A stretch of 64,000 bases of DNA from Streptomyces sp. GESEQ-4 (GTDB lineage Bacteria > Actinomycetota > Actinomycetes > Streptomycetales > Streptomycetaceae), in the NCBI RefSeq assembly GCF_017948455.1, contig NZ_JAFFSU010000005.1:124001-188000 (forward strand), written 5' to 3'. Positions 43,763 to 52,429 of this stretch are shown one piece after another. The position numbers and the translations under genes were made by a program. Within the stretch, counting starts at the first letter, position 1, and each line of letters starts with the position of its first letter. Below the pieces are notes generated by a model. The model was not told where the DNA came from. It saw only the letters and a program-made list of their open reading frames with translations, and ran no database searches.

Positions 43763-44524
43763 TCAGCGGTCTTCCGTGACCGTCGTGGCGACGCCGTCCT
43801 TGATCTCGACCTTGGCGGAGACGCCGTTCTTGGCGGCGCTCTCCAGCTGGGTCAGGGTGCACTGCGGCGTTTCCTCGGACTGCGGGTCGCCGCAGATGGT
43901 GCCGGCGCCGTACACCCGCGTGTTGTCGGAGACGAAGAACGCCTGCTCGACGCCCTTCATGTCGGAGACGGTGAACTTGCCCGGCGCGAGGTAGCTGACG
44001 TTGCCGAACCAGGTGCCGTTGACACCCGACGCGCCGGTGCCGTTCTCGACGCCGGGGCGCTCGCGTACGGCGGTGGCGATGCCGTCCTTGAGTGTCACGT
44101 CCGCGGTGACGGCCGCCTTCTTGGTGGCCGTCTCCAGCTGGTCGAGCGTGCAGCTCGCGCTCCCGCAGATCGCGCCGGCGCCGTAGACCGCGGTGTTGTC
44201 GGCGACGAAGAACGCCTGGTCGGTCTTGCCGGCCACACTGACGGTGTACTTGCCCGGGGCGAGGTAGCTGACGGTGCCGCCGTTGAAGGTGCCGCTCACG
44301 CCCTGCTGGGAGGAGCCCGCGGCGTTCTGCGCGGAGGCGCCCGCCGGCGTCGAGTCCTTGGAGATGTCGGAGGTGTCGGACTTCTTGGCCGAGGACTTGT
44401 GCTGGGAGCTGCCGGTGCTCGAGGAACCGTTGCTGTCGGAACCGTTCTGACATGCGGTCATCGCGAGCCCGGCGGCGAGCGCGGCGGTGACGACGACGGC
44501 GTGGCGCAGGTGGCGGTTCATCAC
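43763..44524 (-). CDS. Lipoprotein with two tandem copies of an about 80-residue domain
   Basis: A 253-residue protein. A signal peptide ends in a lipobox (AMTAC, Cys25), then a Ser/Lys-rich tether reaches about 70. Two homologous units follow: VSYLAPGKYTVSVAGK...QAFFVADNTAVYGAGAICG...CTLDQLE...VTLKDGIATAV, then VSYLAPGKFTVSDMKG...QAFFVSDNTRVYGAGTICG...CTLTQLE...VEIKDGVATTV. Each unit has one cysteine pair. This looks like an internal gene duplication giving a cell-surface protein with two equal binding faces. Family not recognised. Confidence 0.8.
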   Translation of the reverse strand: MMNRHLRHAVVVTAALAAGLAMTACQNGSDSNGSSSTGSSQHKSSAKKSDTSDISKDSTPAGASAQNAAGSSQQGVSGTFNGGTVSYLAPGKYTVSVAGKTDQAFFVADNTAVYGAGAICGSASCTLDQLETATKKAAVTADVTLKDGIATAVRERPGVENGTGASGVNGTWFGNVSYLAPGKFTVSDMKGVEQAFFVSDNTRVYGAGTICGDPQSEETPQCTLTQLESAAKNGVSAKVEIKDGVATTVTEDR

Positions 44525-44673
44525 GGAATTCCCTTCGGAGGCGCGGAGTTCGTTCGATGACTATGAGGGCCCGACAGCCCCTCAGGTCACGCCCGTCCCC
44601 GCCTCACGACACCGTTGTCACACCCCTATGACAGAGCAACACCTCAGCCGCAAAGGTCAGCTGCGGTGAACCG

Positions 44674-45969
44674 TCACGCCGGCACATGCACCGTCGCCAC
44701 CCGGCTCGCCACCAGCCGCTCCCGCTCCCGCCGGGCCGCCCGCTTCCGCAACCGCAGAATCTGGCTCACGCCCAGCGCCTGGAGTACGAACACCGACGAG
44801 AACGCCACCGTGTAGTCGTCCCCGGTCGCGTCCAGCAGCACCCCGACCGCGAACAGCGTGGTCATCGAGGCGACGAAGCCGCCCATGTTGGTGATCCCGG
44901 ACGCCGTGCCCTGCCGCTCCGGCGGATTCGCCGGCCGGGCGAAGTCGAACCCGAGCATCGAGGCGGGACCGCACGCTCCGAGCACCGCGCACAGCATCAC
45001 CAGCAGCCACATCGGCGCGTGCTCCCCGGGATACGCCAGCACGGCAGCCCACATCAGCGCGGTCGCCCCGACGGTCCCCAGCGCGAGCGGCAGCCGCGCC
45101 GCGTGATGCCGGGCGACGACCTGGCCGTACACCAGACCGACCAGCATGTTCGACAGCACGACGAGCGTCAGCAGTTCCCCGGCGGTCGCCCGCGACAGCC
45201 CCTGCGCCTCGACCAGGAACGGCAGCCCCCACAGCAGCAGGAACACCATGGCCGGGAACTGGGTGGTGAAGTGCACCCACAGCCCCAGCCGTGTCCCCGG
45301 CTCCCGCCACGAGGCGGCGATCTGCCGGCGGACGTAGGCCGCGCCCTGATGCGGGAAGGGCTGCGGCTCATGCCCCTCGGGGTGGTCCTTCAGGAACAGC
45401 AGGAGCAGCACCAGCACCACCACGCCCGCGAGCGCGCTCCCCGCGAAGGCCGTGGTCCAGCCCACGCCGTGCAGCAGCCGCGCGAGCACCAGCGTCGAGA
45501 CGAGGTTGCCCGCCATGCCGGCCAGCCCTGCGAGCTGCGCCACCATCGGCCCGCGCCGCGCCGGGAACCAGCGGCTGCCGAGCCGCAGCACACTGATGAA
45601 CGTCATCGCGTCACCGCAGCCGAGCAGCGCACGGGAGGCGAGGGCCATGCCGTACGACGGTGAGAACGCGAACCCGAGTTGCCCCGCCGTGAACAGAACC
45701 ACGCCGATCGTCAGCACCTTCTTCGTGCCGAGCCGGTCGACGAGCAGGCCCACGGGTATCTGCATGCCCGCGTACACAAGGAGCTGGAGGATCGAGAACG
45801 TGGACAGCGCGGAGGCGCCCACGTCGAACCGCTCGACCGCGTCGAGGCCGGCGACCCCCAGCGACGTACGGAAGATGACGGCGACGAAGTAGACGGAGAC
45901 TCCGATGCCCCAGACGGCGATGGCCTTGCGGCCGCCGGGCGGGTCGCCGGGGAGGGCGACGGCGCTCAT
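44674..45969 (-). CDS. MFS transporter
   Basis: A 431-residue major facilitator with 12 predicted helices. MFS signature motif A is recognisable after helix 2 (GLLVDRLGTKKVLTIG), with a central soluble loop near residue 200. The closest feel is of the anion/metabolite:proton symporter group, but the substrate cannot be assigned. Start ATG 45969 overlaps the stop of the upstream GntR regulator gene by 4 bases (45966-45969), so the two form a coupled operon and the regulator very likely controls this transporter. Confidence 0.85.
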   Translation of the reverse strand: MSAVALPGDPPGGRKAIAVWGIGVSVYFVAVIFRTSLGVAGLDAVERFDVGASALSTFSILQLLVYAGMQIPVGLLVDRLGTKKVLTIGVVLFTAGQLGFAFSPSYGMALASRALLGCGDAMTFISVLRLGSRWFPARRGPMVAQLAGLAGMAGNLVSTLVLARLLHGVGWTTAFAGSALAGVVVLVLLLLFLKDHPEGHEPQPFPHQGAAYVRRQIAASWREPGTRLGLWVHFTTQFPAMVFLLLWGLPFLVEAQGLSRATAGELLTLVVLSNMLVGLVYGQVVARHHAARLPLALGTVGATALMWAAVLAYPGEHAPMWLLVMLCAVLGACGPASMLGFDFARPANPPERQGTASGITNMGGFVASMTTLFAVGVLLDATGDDYTVAFSSVFVLQALGVSQILRLRKRAARRERERLVASRVATVHVPA

Positions 45970-46634
45970 CTGACCTCACCCCGCGCGAGGTGCGAGAACC
46001 AGCCGACGTGCCGGTGGACGACATCGACGGCCGCCTGCGCGTCCCCGGAGCGCAGCGCCTCAAGGATCTCCTCGTGCTCGGCGAGGGTCTTGGCGATCCG
46101 GTCGGGGTGGGAGTGCATCACGGCGACGCCCATGCGCAGTTGCCGGTCGCGGAGTTGGTCGTAGAGCCGGGAGAGGATCGCGTTGCCGCCGCTGCGGACG
46201 ATCTCGGCGTGGAAGCAGCGGTCGGTGACGGCGGCAGCGGCGAGGTCGCCGGCGGCAGCGTGCGCCTTCTGCTCGGCGAGCAGTTCCTCCAGCCGGGTGA
46301 TCAACCGCGGACTCGCCGGTACGGCCTTCCGCGCGGCGTGCTCCTCGACCAGCAGCCGGGTCTCCACCACGTCCGCGATCTCCTGCGCGGAGACGGGCAG
46401 GACCAGCGCGCCCTTCTTCGGGTAGAGCTTGATCAGCCCCTCGACCTCCAGACGGAGCAGCGCCTCGCGCACCGGAGTGCGGGAAACCCCTACAGCCTCG
46501 GCGAGTTCGCCCTCGGTGAGGAGGATGCCGCCCTCGTAACGCCGTTCCAGGACGCCCTGCTTGACGTGGGCGTAGACGCGGTCGGCGGCAGGTGGTTGCT
46601 TGACGGGTGCGGGCGGGGCTGAGGGCATGCCCAC
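45966..46634 (-). CDS. GntR-family (FadR/FCD subgroup) transcriptional regulator
   Basis: A 222-residue repressor-type regulator. The winged-helix GntR domain occupies about 15-85 (RVYAHVKQGVLERRYEGG, VGVSRTPVREALLRLEVEGLIKL). The FCD effector domain follows with its metal-binding Asp/His pattern (DRCFHAEIV, EHEEILEALRSGDAQAAVDVVHRHVGW). Translationally coupled to the MFS gene. Effector likely a carboxylic acid, by family. GTG 46634 or ATG 46628 are both possible starts. Confidence 0.87.
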   Translation of the reverse strand: MGMPSAPPAPVKQPPAADRVYAHVKQGVLERRYEGGILLTEGELAEAVGVSRTPVREALLRLEVEGLIKLYPKKGALVLPVSAQEIADVVETRLLVEEHAARKAVPASPRLITRLEELLAEQKAHAAAGDLAAAAVTDRCFHAEIVRSGGNAILSRLYDQLRDRQLRMGVAVMHSHPDRIAKTLAEHEEILEALRSGDAQAAVDVVHRHVGWFSHLARGEVR

Positions 46635-46814
46635 AGCTTAGATACAACACGTACGCATGCCGCTGATCGTTCCAGCATGCGGACGCGCCGAAATCTGCCC
46701 CACGCACCGCGCAACCATCTCTGCTGGTTACATGTCCCACGTATGCGGCCTGCCTGTTTTGCCATTCAACTCGGCCGCATCTCAGGGGCATTCGACGTAT
46801 TCGGGGTATATCAG

Positions 46815-47714
46815 TTGATAACTGCCACCAAGGGCATCCGTGTCCGCAGAGCCGCCGCCGTCGCCGTCACGGCGGGCGCGATGCTCGCCACCGGAGCCCT
46901 CACCGCGGCGCCGGCGCAGGCCGCGACGGCGCCCACCATCACCGCCAAGGGCGGATTCCTGATGAACGGTGCCAACGGCGCGACGCTCTTCTCCAAGTCG
47001 CCCGACACCAAGCGGCTCACCGCCTCGACCACGAAGATCATGACCGCGAAGGTCGTGCTCTCGCAGGCGAATCTGAACCTGAACACCAAGGTCACGATCA
47101 AGAAGGCGTACAGCGACTACATCGTCGCCAACGGCGCCTCGTCGGCCCGGCTGATCGTCGGTGACAAGGTCACGGTCCGTCAGCTGCTGTTCGGGATGAT
47201 GCTGCCGTCCGGCTGCGACGCCGCGATGGCTCTCGCCGACAAGTTCGGTTCCGGCTCGACGGTCTCGGCCCGCACCAAGAACTTCATCGGCAAGATGAAC
47301 TCCATGGCCAGGAGCCTGGGCATGGCGAACACGCACTTCGACTCGTTCGACGGCATAAGCCGCGGCTCGAACTACTCGACGCCGAAGGACCTGACGAAGC
47401 TCGCCCGCAGTGCGATGAAGACGTCCATGTTCCGGGGCGTCGTGAAGTCGAAGTCGTACACGGCGAAGACGATCACCAAGACCGGCTCCACCCGCACGAT
47501 GGCAGCGTGGAAGAACACCAACACCCTGCTCGGCTGGAACGGCACGCTCGGCATCAAGACCGGCTCCGGCACCGAGGCCAAGTACTGCCTCGTCTTCAGC
47601 GCGACGAAGAACGGCGAGACGGTCGTCGGCGCCGTCCTCACCGCTTCCTCGGCGGCCAACCGCACGACGGACGTGAAGAAGCTCATCAACTACGGCTACG
47701 CACGCATCAGCTGA
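46815..47714 (+). CDS. D-alanyl-D-alanine carboxypeptidase/transpeptidase, K15-like (S11)
   Basis: A 299-residue exported penicillin-binding protein. After a signal peptide (MITATKGIRVRRAAAVAV to about residue 37) come the three active-site motifs: Ser71-Thr-Thr-Lys74, Ser132-Gly-Cys134 (in place of the usual SxN) and Lys248-Thr-Gly. The SGC variant is that of the Streptomyces K15 enzyme, a DD-transpeptidase. It edits peptidoglycan stem peptides. I chose TTG 46815 because longer in-frame starts (ATG 46743 or 46677) would give a signal peptide with an implausible lead; GGGG lies about 9 bases upstream. Strong terminator after. Confidence 0.85.
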   Translation: MITATKGIRVRRAAAVAVTAGAMLATGALTAAPAQAATAPTITAKGGFLMNGANGATLFSKSPDTKRLTASTTKIMTAKVVLSQANLNLNTKVTIKKAYSDYIVANGASSARLIVGDKVTVRQLLFGMMLPSGCDAAMALADKFGSGSTVSARTKNFIGKMNSMARSLGMANTHFDSFDGISRGSNYSTPKDLTKLARSAMKTSMFRGVVKSKSYTAKTITKTGSTRTMAAWKNTNTLLGWNGTLGIKTGSGTEAKYCLVFSATKNGETVVGAVLTASSAANRTTDVKKLINYGYARIS

Positions 47715-47740
47715 CACCGGCACCTCAGAGCACTGTTGGA

Positions 47741-47785
47741 GAAGGGGCCCGCCACGACGTCCCGAGCGGACGGGCGGGCCCCTTC
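47741..47785. terminator. Terminator hairpin after the DD-peptidase gene
   Basis: A perfect 13-bp stem (47741-47753 with 47773-47785) around a 19-base loop, between convergent genes. Confidence 0.75.
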
Positions 47786-47822
47786 GCCGTTCAGCGACAG
47801 CTGTCCCCTCAAGGGCACCTGT

Positions 47823-48230
47823 TCAGTCGAGGACCGCGGTGGCTTCGATCTCGACCAGGTGGTCGGGGACGTCCAGTGCCGCTACGCCTATCAGCGTGGC
47901 CGGCGGGACCGGGGTGACTCCCAGCTTCGCGGCTGCCCGGGAGATCCCTTCCAGGAGCGGGGGCATCTTGTCGGGGGTCCAGTCGACGACGTAGAAGGTC
48001 AGCTTCGCCACGTCGTCGAAGGAGCCACCGACCTCGGCCAGGGCGGTGCCGACGTTGAGATAGCTCTGCTCGACCTGGGCGGCGAGGTCGCCTTCGCCGA
48101 TCGTGACTCCCTCGGCGTCCCAGGCGACCTGCCCGGCGATAAAGACCAGCCTCGACCCGGATGCGATCGACACCTGCCGGTAGACGTCGATCTTGGGCAA
48201 TCCGTCGGGATTCACAAAGGTGATGGCCAT
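47823..48230 (-). CDS. RidA-family enamine/imine deaminase
   Basis: A 135-residue protein of the YjgF/YER057c/UK114 (RidA) family. Its motifs include ASGSRLVFIAGQVAWDAEG, LAAQVEQSYLNVGTALAEVGGSFDDVAKLTFYV and the C-terminal PVPPATLIGVAALDVPDHLVEIEATAV. The typical Arg of the catalytic PPAR(S/T) motif is replaced (PPATL), so it may belong to a non-classical subgroup with altered activity. Divergent from an HxlR regulator, which probably controls it. Confidence 0.88.
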   Translation of the reverse strand: MAITFVNPDGLPKIDVYRQVSIASGSRLVFIAGQVAWDAEGVTIGEGDLAAQVEQSYLNVGTALAEVGGSFDDVAKLTFYVVDWTPDKMPPLLEGISRAAAKLGVTPVPPATLIGVAALDVPDHLVEIEATAVLD

Positions 48231-48254
48231 GCTGCCTGTCTCCTCGGTCTCTTG

Positions 48255-48271
48255 TGGTTACTCAGGAACCA
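48255..48271. promoter_or_regulatory. Inverted repeat between ridA-like and hxlR-like genes
   Basis: TGGTT (48255-48259) and AACCA (48267-48271) form an inverted repeat with a 7-bp spacer, about 25 bases upstream of the RidA start. Another TGGTT lies nearby at 48280-48284. Candidate HxlR operator. Confidence 0.4.
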
Positions 48272-48326
48272 TAGGAGAGTGGTTGCTGACATGGAAGAAC
48301 GCACTTTTCAGTGACTGGAGAACCTT

Positions 48327-48707
48327 ATGGTGACCAAGCAGCTCACAGGCTCGCCCGAGGATGCGGACCTGGCGCGGGCGGACTCCTTGGCACGGGAGAT
48401 CTTCTCCGACGTCGCCAACAAGTGGGCGTTCCTCATCGTCGAGAGTCTCGGTGATCGCACCCTGCGCTTCAGCGAGCTGCGGAACGAGGTCGAGGGCATC
48501 AGCCACAAGATGCTCACCCAGAACCTGCGCATGCTGGAGCGCAACGGCCTCGTCGAGCGCACGGTGCACCCCACCGTCCCACCGCGGGTCGAATACACCC
48601 TCACCGAGCCGGGTCAGGCTCTGCGCGCAACCGTCGATGGAATGTGCGGCTGGACCCACCAGTACTTCGGTCACATCGAGGCCGCCCGCCGCCGCTTCGA
48701 CGCCTGA
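48327..48707 (+). CDS. HxlR-family transcriptional regulator
   Basis: A 126-residue winged-helix regulator (IFSDVANKWAFLIVESLGDRTLRFSELRNEVEGISHKMLTQNL pattern, then MLERNGLVERTVHPTVPPRVEYTLT). The HxlR family reacts to redox or electrophile stress. There is no obvious reactive cysteine near the N-terminus, but one is present in GMCGWTHQY. GGAG about 7 bases upstream. Divergent from the RidA gene by 96 bases. Confidence 0.88.
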   Translation: MVTKQLTGSPEDADLARADSLAREIFSDVANKWAFLIVESLGDRTLRFSELRNEVEGISHKMLTQNLRMLERNGLVERTVHPTVPPRVEYTLTEPGQALRATVDGMCGWTHQYFGHIEAARRRFDA

Positions 48708-48766
48708 CGGCCGGCTGGACGCCTACGCCAACTCGCTCCACCGGTCGGACTGAGCGCAACGACAGG

Positions 48767-48808
48767 TGACAGAGCGCCCTGCCTCGATCGAGGCAGGGCG
48801 CTCTGTCA
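48767..48808. terminator. Perfect 42-nt palindrome, bidirectional terminator
   Basis: The 21-nt halves are exact reverse complements (AGAGCGCCCTGCCTCGA and mirror at the core). As RNA it gives a stem of about 19 bp with a 4-base loop, between convergent hxlR-like and bkdC genes. Confidence 0.8.
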
Positions 48809-48835
48809 TTGCCGCCGAGGGCCGGCCCACGCGGC

Positions 48836-50272
48836 TCACGCCCAGGTGATCAACCTCTTCGGCTGTTCCAGAATCGCCGCCACATCCGCCAGCACCCTCG
48901 AGCCCAACTCCCCGTCCACCAGCCGGTGGTCGAAGGACAGTGCCAGTGTCGTCACCTGGCGGGGCTTGACCTTGCCCTTGTGGACCCACGGCTGGAGTTT
49001 GATCGCGCCGACGGCGAGGATCGCGGACTCTCCGGGGTTGAGGATCGGCGTGCCGGTGTCGACGCCGAAGACGCCGACATTGGTGATGGTCGCTGTGCCG
49101 CCCTGCATCGCGGCGGGGGAGGTCCTGCCTTCCCGCGCCGTCGACACCAACTCGCCCAGTGCCTCGGCCAGTTGGGGCAGCGTCTTGTCCTGCGCGTCCT
49201 TGATGTTCGGGACGATCAGGCCGCGGGGGGTGGCCGCGGCGATGCCCAGGTTGACGTAGTGCTTCTGGACGATCTCCTGGGCCGCCTCGTCCCAGGACGC
49301 GTTCACTTCCGGGTGACGCTTGATCGCGACCAGCAGGGCCTTGGCGATCAGGAGGAGCGGGTTGACCCGCAGGCCCTCCATCTCCTTGTCCTGCTTGAGC
49401 TCCTCGACCAGCTTGATCGTGCGGGTCACGTCGACCGTGACGAACTCCGTGACATGCGGCGCCGTGAACGCCGAGGCGACCATCGCCGCCGCCGTCGCCT
49501 TGCGGACGCCCTTGACGGGGATGCGGGTCTCGCGGGACGTGTCGTATGTCGGCATCGGGATCTGGGCCGGGGGTGCCGTCGACGCCGGCTCAGGGGCCTT
49601 CGGTGGTGCCACCGCCGCGTGGACGTCCTCGCGCGTGATGATGCCGTCCGGTCCGGAGGGGGTGACCGTGGCCAGGTCCACGCCCAGGTCCTTCGCCAGC
49701 TTGCGCACCGGCGGCTTCGCCAGTGGACGGTCCTGAGGGGCCGCGGAGGAGGGCGCCACAGGGGCAGGAGCCGCGGGGGCGGGAGCCGCAGGCGGCGGGG
49801 CCGCTGCCCCGTGTCCGTTCAGCTCTGTCTGGATCGCCGCCGACGCCGCCTGGACCGGGACCTCCGGGCCCTTGCGGGGGCGGCGCTTGGTCGAGGACGT
49901 GGCGACTCCGTAGCCCACCAGTACCGGCGTGCGGCCCGAGCCCGTGCTCTGCGGCTTGGGTTCTTCCGCGGGTGGTGGCGCGACCGGCGCCGCCTCCGAG
50001 GGTGCTGCCCCGCCTGCCACGTCCACCGCGATGATCGACGTGCCCACGTCCACCGTGGTGCCCTCGGGGAAGTGGAGTTCGCGGACCACGCCGTCGTAGG
50101 GGATGGGGAGCTCGACCGCGGCCTTGGCCGTCTCGACCTCGCAGACCACCTGGCCGTCCGTCACGGTGTCGCCGGGTCGCACGTACCACTTGAGGATCTC
50201 GGCCTCGGTGAGCCCCTCGCCCACGTCGGGCATCTTGAACTCGCGTACGGACGCTTCAGTCATCGTCGTCAC
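48836..50272 (-). CDS. bkdC: Branched-chain alpha-keto acid dehydrogenase E2 (lipoyl acyltransferase)
   Basis: A 478-residue E2 subunit. It has one N-terminal lipoyl domain (lipoyl Lys50 in EVETAKAAVE), a Pro/Ala-rich linker (about 85-180), a peripheral-subunit-binding domain (PPVRKLAKDLGVDLATVTPSGPDGIITREDV, about 185-225) and a C-terminal catalytic domain with His449 and Asp453 (FDHRLVDGE). It transfers the branched acyl group from lipoamide to CoA, providing isobutyryl-, isovaleryl- and 2-methylbutyryl-CoA, the starters of branched fatty acids. Last gene of the bkdABC operon, 10-base gap after bkdB. Confidence 0.93.
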   Translation of the reverse strand: MTTMTEASVREFKMPDVGEGLTEAEILKWYVRPGDTVTDGQVVCEVETAKAAVELPIPYDGVVRELHFPEGTTVDVGTSIIAVDVAGGAAPSEAAPVAPPPAEEPKPQSTGSGRTPVLVGYGVATSSTKRRPRKGPEVPVQAASAAIQTELNGHGAAAPPPAAPAPAAPAPVAPSSAAPQDRPLAKPPVRKLAKDLGVDLATVTPSGPDGIITREDVHAAVAPPKAPEPASTAPPAQIPMPTYDTSRETRIPVKGVRKATAAAMVASAFTAPHVTEFVTVDVTRTIKLVEELKQDKEMEGLRVNPLLLIAKALLVAIKRHPEVNASWDEAAQEIVQKHYVNLGIAAATPRGLIVPNIKDAQDKTLPQLAEALGELVSTAREGRTSPAAMQGGTATITNVGVFGVDTGTPILNPGESAILAVGAIKLQPWVHKGKVKPRQVTTLALSFDHRLVDGELGSRVLADVAAILEQPKRLITWA

Positions 50273-50282
50273 GACCCTCTCC

Positions 50283-51278
50283 TCAGTACGCCAGGGCGCG
50301 GTCGACGGCGTCGAGCACCCGGTCCAGGCCCGGCAGGTACTCCTCCTCCAGGCGGGCCGGCGGATACGGGGCGTGGTAGCCGCCGACCCTGAGCACCGGG
50401 GCTTCCAGGTGGTAGAAGCAGCGCTCCGTGATCCGGGCGGCGATCTCGGCGCCCGAGCCGAAGAACACCGGTGCCTCGTGGACGACGACCAGGCGGCGGG
50501 TCTTCTCGACCGACGTCTGGATGGAGTCGAAGTCGAGCGGAGACACCGAGCGCAGGTCGAGGATCTCGAGGTTCTTGCCCTCCTCGGCGGCCGCGTCGGC
50601 GACCTCCTGGCAGAGCTTCACCATCGGGCCGTACGCGGCAAGCGTCAGGTCGGTGCCCTCGCGCACCACGCGCGCCTTGTGCAGCGGGCCGGGGATCGCC
50701 TCGGTGTTGACCTCGGCCTTGTCCCAGTACCGCCGCTTGGGCTCGAAGAAGATCACCGGGTCGTCGCTCTGGATGGCCTGCTGCATCATCCAGAACGCGT
50801 CCGAGGCGTTCGACGGGCTGACGATCTTCAGGCCCGCCACGTGCGCGAACAGGGCCTCCGGGGACTCCGAGTGGTGTTCCACCGCGCCGATCCCGCCGCC
50901 GTACGGGATGCGGATGACGACCGGGAGCTTGACCTTGCCCAACGCGCGCGCGTGCATCTTGGCGAGCTGGGTGACGATCTGGTCGTACGCCGGGAAGACG
51001 AAGCCGTCGAACTGGATCTCCACAACCGGACGGTAGCCGCGCAGGGCCAGGCCGATCGCCGTGCCGACGATGCCGGACTCGGCGAGCGGGGTGTCGATGA
51101 CCCGGCTCTCGCCGAAGTCCTTCTGCAGGCCGTCCGTCACCCGGAAGACTCCGCCGAGCTTGCCGACGTCCTCGCCCATGATCAGGACCTTGGGGTCGGA
51201 CTCCAGAGCGCGCCGCAGCGACTCGTTGATCGCCTTGGCCAAAGCCATGTTTTTTGACGTCACAGCTTCCGCTGCCAT
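50283..51278 (-). CDS. bkdB: Branched-chain alpha-keto acid dehydrogenase E1 beta
   Basis: A 331-residue thiamine-diphosphate dehydrogenase beta subunit. Characteristic stretches are MGEDVGKLGGVFRVTDGLQKDFG, LAESGIVGTAIGLALRGYRPVVEIQF and RIPYGGGIGAVEHHSESPEALF. It pairs with E1 alpha to decarboxylate branched 2-oxo acids from Val, Leu and Ile. It starts 2 bases after the E1 alpha stop, so translation is coupled. The whole operon is convergent with the HxlR gene. Confidence 0.93.
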   Translation of the reverse strand: MAAEAVTSKNMALAKAINESLRRALESDPKVLIMGEDVGKLGGVFRVTDGLQKDFGESRVIDTPLAESGIVGTAIGLALRGYRPVVEIQFDGFVFPAYDQIVTQLAKMHARALGKVKLPVVIRIPYGGGIGAVEHHSESPEALFAHVAGLKIVSPSNASDAFWMMQQAIQSDDPVIFFEPKRRYWDKAEVNTEAIPGPLHKARVVREGTDLTLAAYGPMVKLCQEVADAAAEEGKNLEILDLRSVSPLDFDSIQTSVEKTRRLVVVHEAPVFFGSGAEIAARITERCFYHLEAPVLRVGGYHAPYPPARLEEEYLPGLDRVLDAVDRALAY

Positions 51279-51280
51279 GA

Positions 51281-52429
51281 TCAGGCCCCCTCTCCGTCAG
51301 CGAACGACGCCTGGTAGGCGGCGAACTGGGCTCGCTCCTCGTCGACGAGCGCATGCCCGTCCGCGTACACGTTCTCGAAGATGGCGAAGTGGTCCGGGTC
51401 CGGCATGGCACGGACCGCCTCACGCACTCGCCTGCCCAACGCTTCGCTCTCCGCTTCAAGTTCCGCGAAGAATCCCTCGTCCGCGTGGTTTGAGGCCTCG
51501 AGATAGGCGCGGAGACGGGCGATCGGGTCCTTCGCCTCCCAGGACAGCCGCTCGTCGTCGCCCCGGTAGCGGGTCGGGTCGTCGGAGGTGGTGTGGGCGC
51601 CCATGCGGTACGTGTACGCCTCGACGAGCGTCGGTCCCTCACCGCTGCGGGCCCGCTCCAGCGCCCACTTCGTCACGGCCAGACACGCCAGTACGTCGTT
51701 GCCGTCGACGCGGACGCCCGGGAAGCCGTAGCCCTGTGCGCGCTGGTAGAGCGGCACGCGGGTCTGCTTCTCGGTCGGCTCGGAGATCGCCCACTGGTTG
51801 TTCTGGCAGAAGAAGACCACCGGGGCGTTGTAGACCGCGGAGAAGGTGAAGGACTCGGCCACGTCGCCCTGGCTGCTGGCGCCGTCGCCGAAGTAGGCGA
51901 TGACCGCGCTGTCGGCGCCGTCCTTGGCCACGCCCATCGCGTAGCCGGTCGCGTGCAGCGTCTGCGAGCCGATGACGATCGTGTAGAGCTGGAAGTTGTT
52001 GCTGTTGGGGTCCCAGCCGCCGTTGTTCACGCCGCGGAACATGCCGAGCAAGTTGGCCGGGTCGACGCCGCGGCACCAGGCGACGCCGTGCTCACGGTAG
52101 GTCGGGAAGACGTAGTCGTCCTCGCGGGTGGCCCGGCCGGAGCCGATCTGGGCGGCCTCCTGGCCGAGCAGCGAGGCCCACAGGCCCAGCTCGCCCTGGC
52201 GCTGCAGGGAGGTGGCCTCGGCGTCGAAGCGGCGGGTGAGCACCATGTCGCGGTACAGGCCGCGCAGGTCTTCGGGGGTGACATCGGCGACGTACGGGTC
52301 GTACTGGGCGTTCTTGACGCGCTTGCCCTCGGGCGTCAGCAGTTGAACCTGCTCGGGCTTGGTGCTCGGGGACTTCTTGGTCCCGGCGCTGCGTCGCGGC
52401 TTGCGCGCGGCAGTGCTCTCCACGGTCAC
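51281..52429 (-). CDS. bkdA: Branched-chain alpha-keto acid dehydrogenase E1 alpha
   Basis: A 382-residue E1 alpha subunit. The ThDP-binding motif is GDGASSQGDVAESF...NN (starting YFGDGAS). The phosphorylation-loop region YRMGAHTTSDDPTRYR and the substrate segment NNGGWDPNSNN are present. I chose GTG 52429 because GGAGG lies 7 bases upstream, whereas the longer frame to 52498 adds 23 residues with no RBS. First gene of the operon; control region lies in 52430-52876. Confidence 0.92.
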   Translation of the reverse strand: MTVESTAARKPRRSAGTKKSPSTKPEQVQLLTPEGKRVKNAQYDPYVADVTPEDLRGLYRDMVLTRRFDAEATSLQRQGELGLWASLLGQEAAQIGSGRATREDDYVFPTYREHGVAWCRGVDPANLLGMFRGVNNGGWDPNSNNFQLYTIVIGSQTLHATGYAMGVAKDGADSAVIAYFGDGASSQGDVAESFTFSAVYNAPVVFFCQNNQWAISEPTEKQTRVPLYQRAQGYGFPGVRVDGNDVLACLAVTKWALERARSGEGPTLVEAYTYRMGAHTTSDDPTRYRGDDERLSWEAKDPIARLRAYLEASNHADEGFFAELEAESEALGRRVREAVRAMPDPDHFAIFENVYADGHALVDEERAQFAAYQASFADGEGA

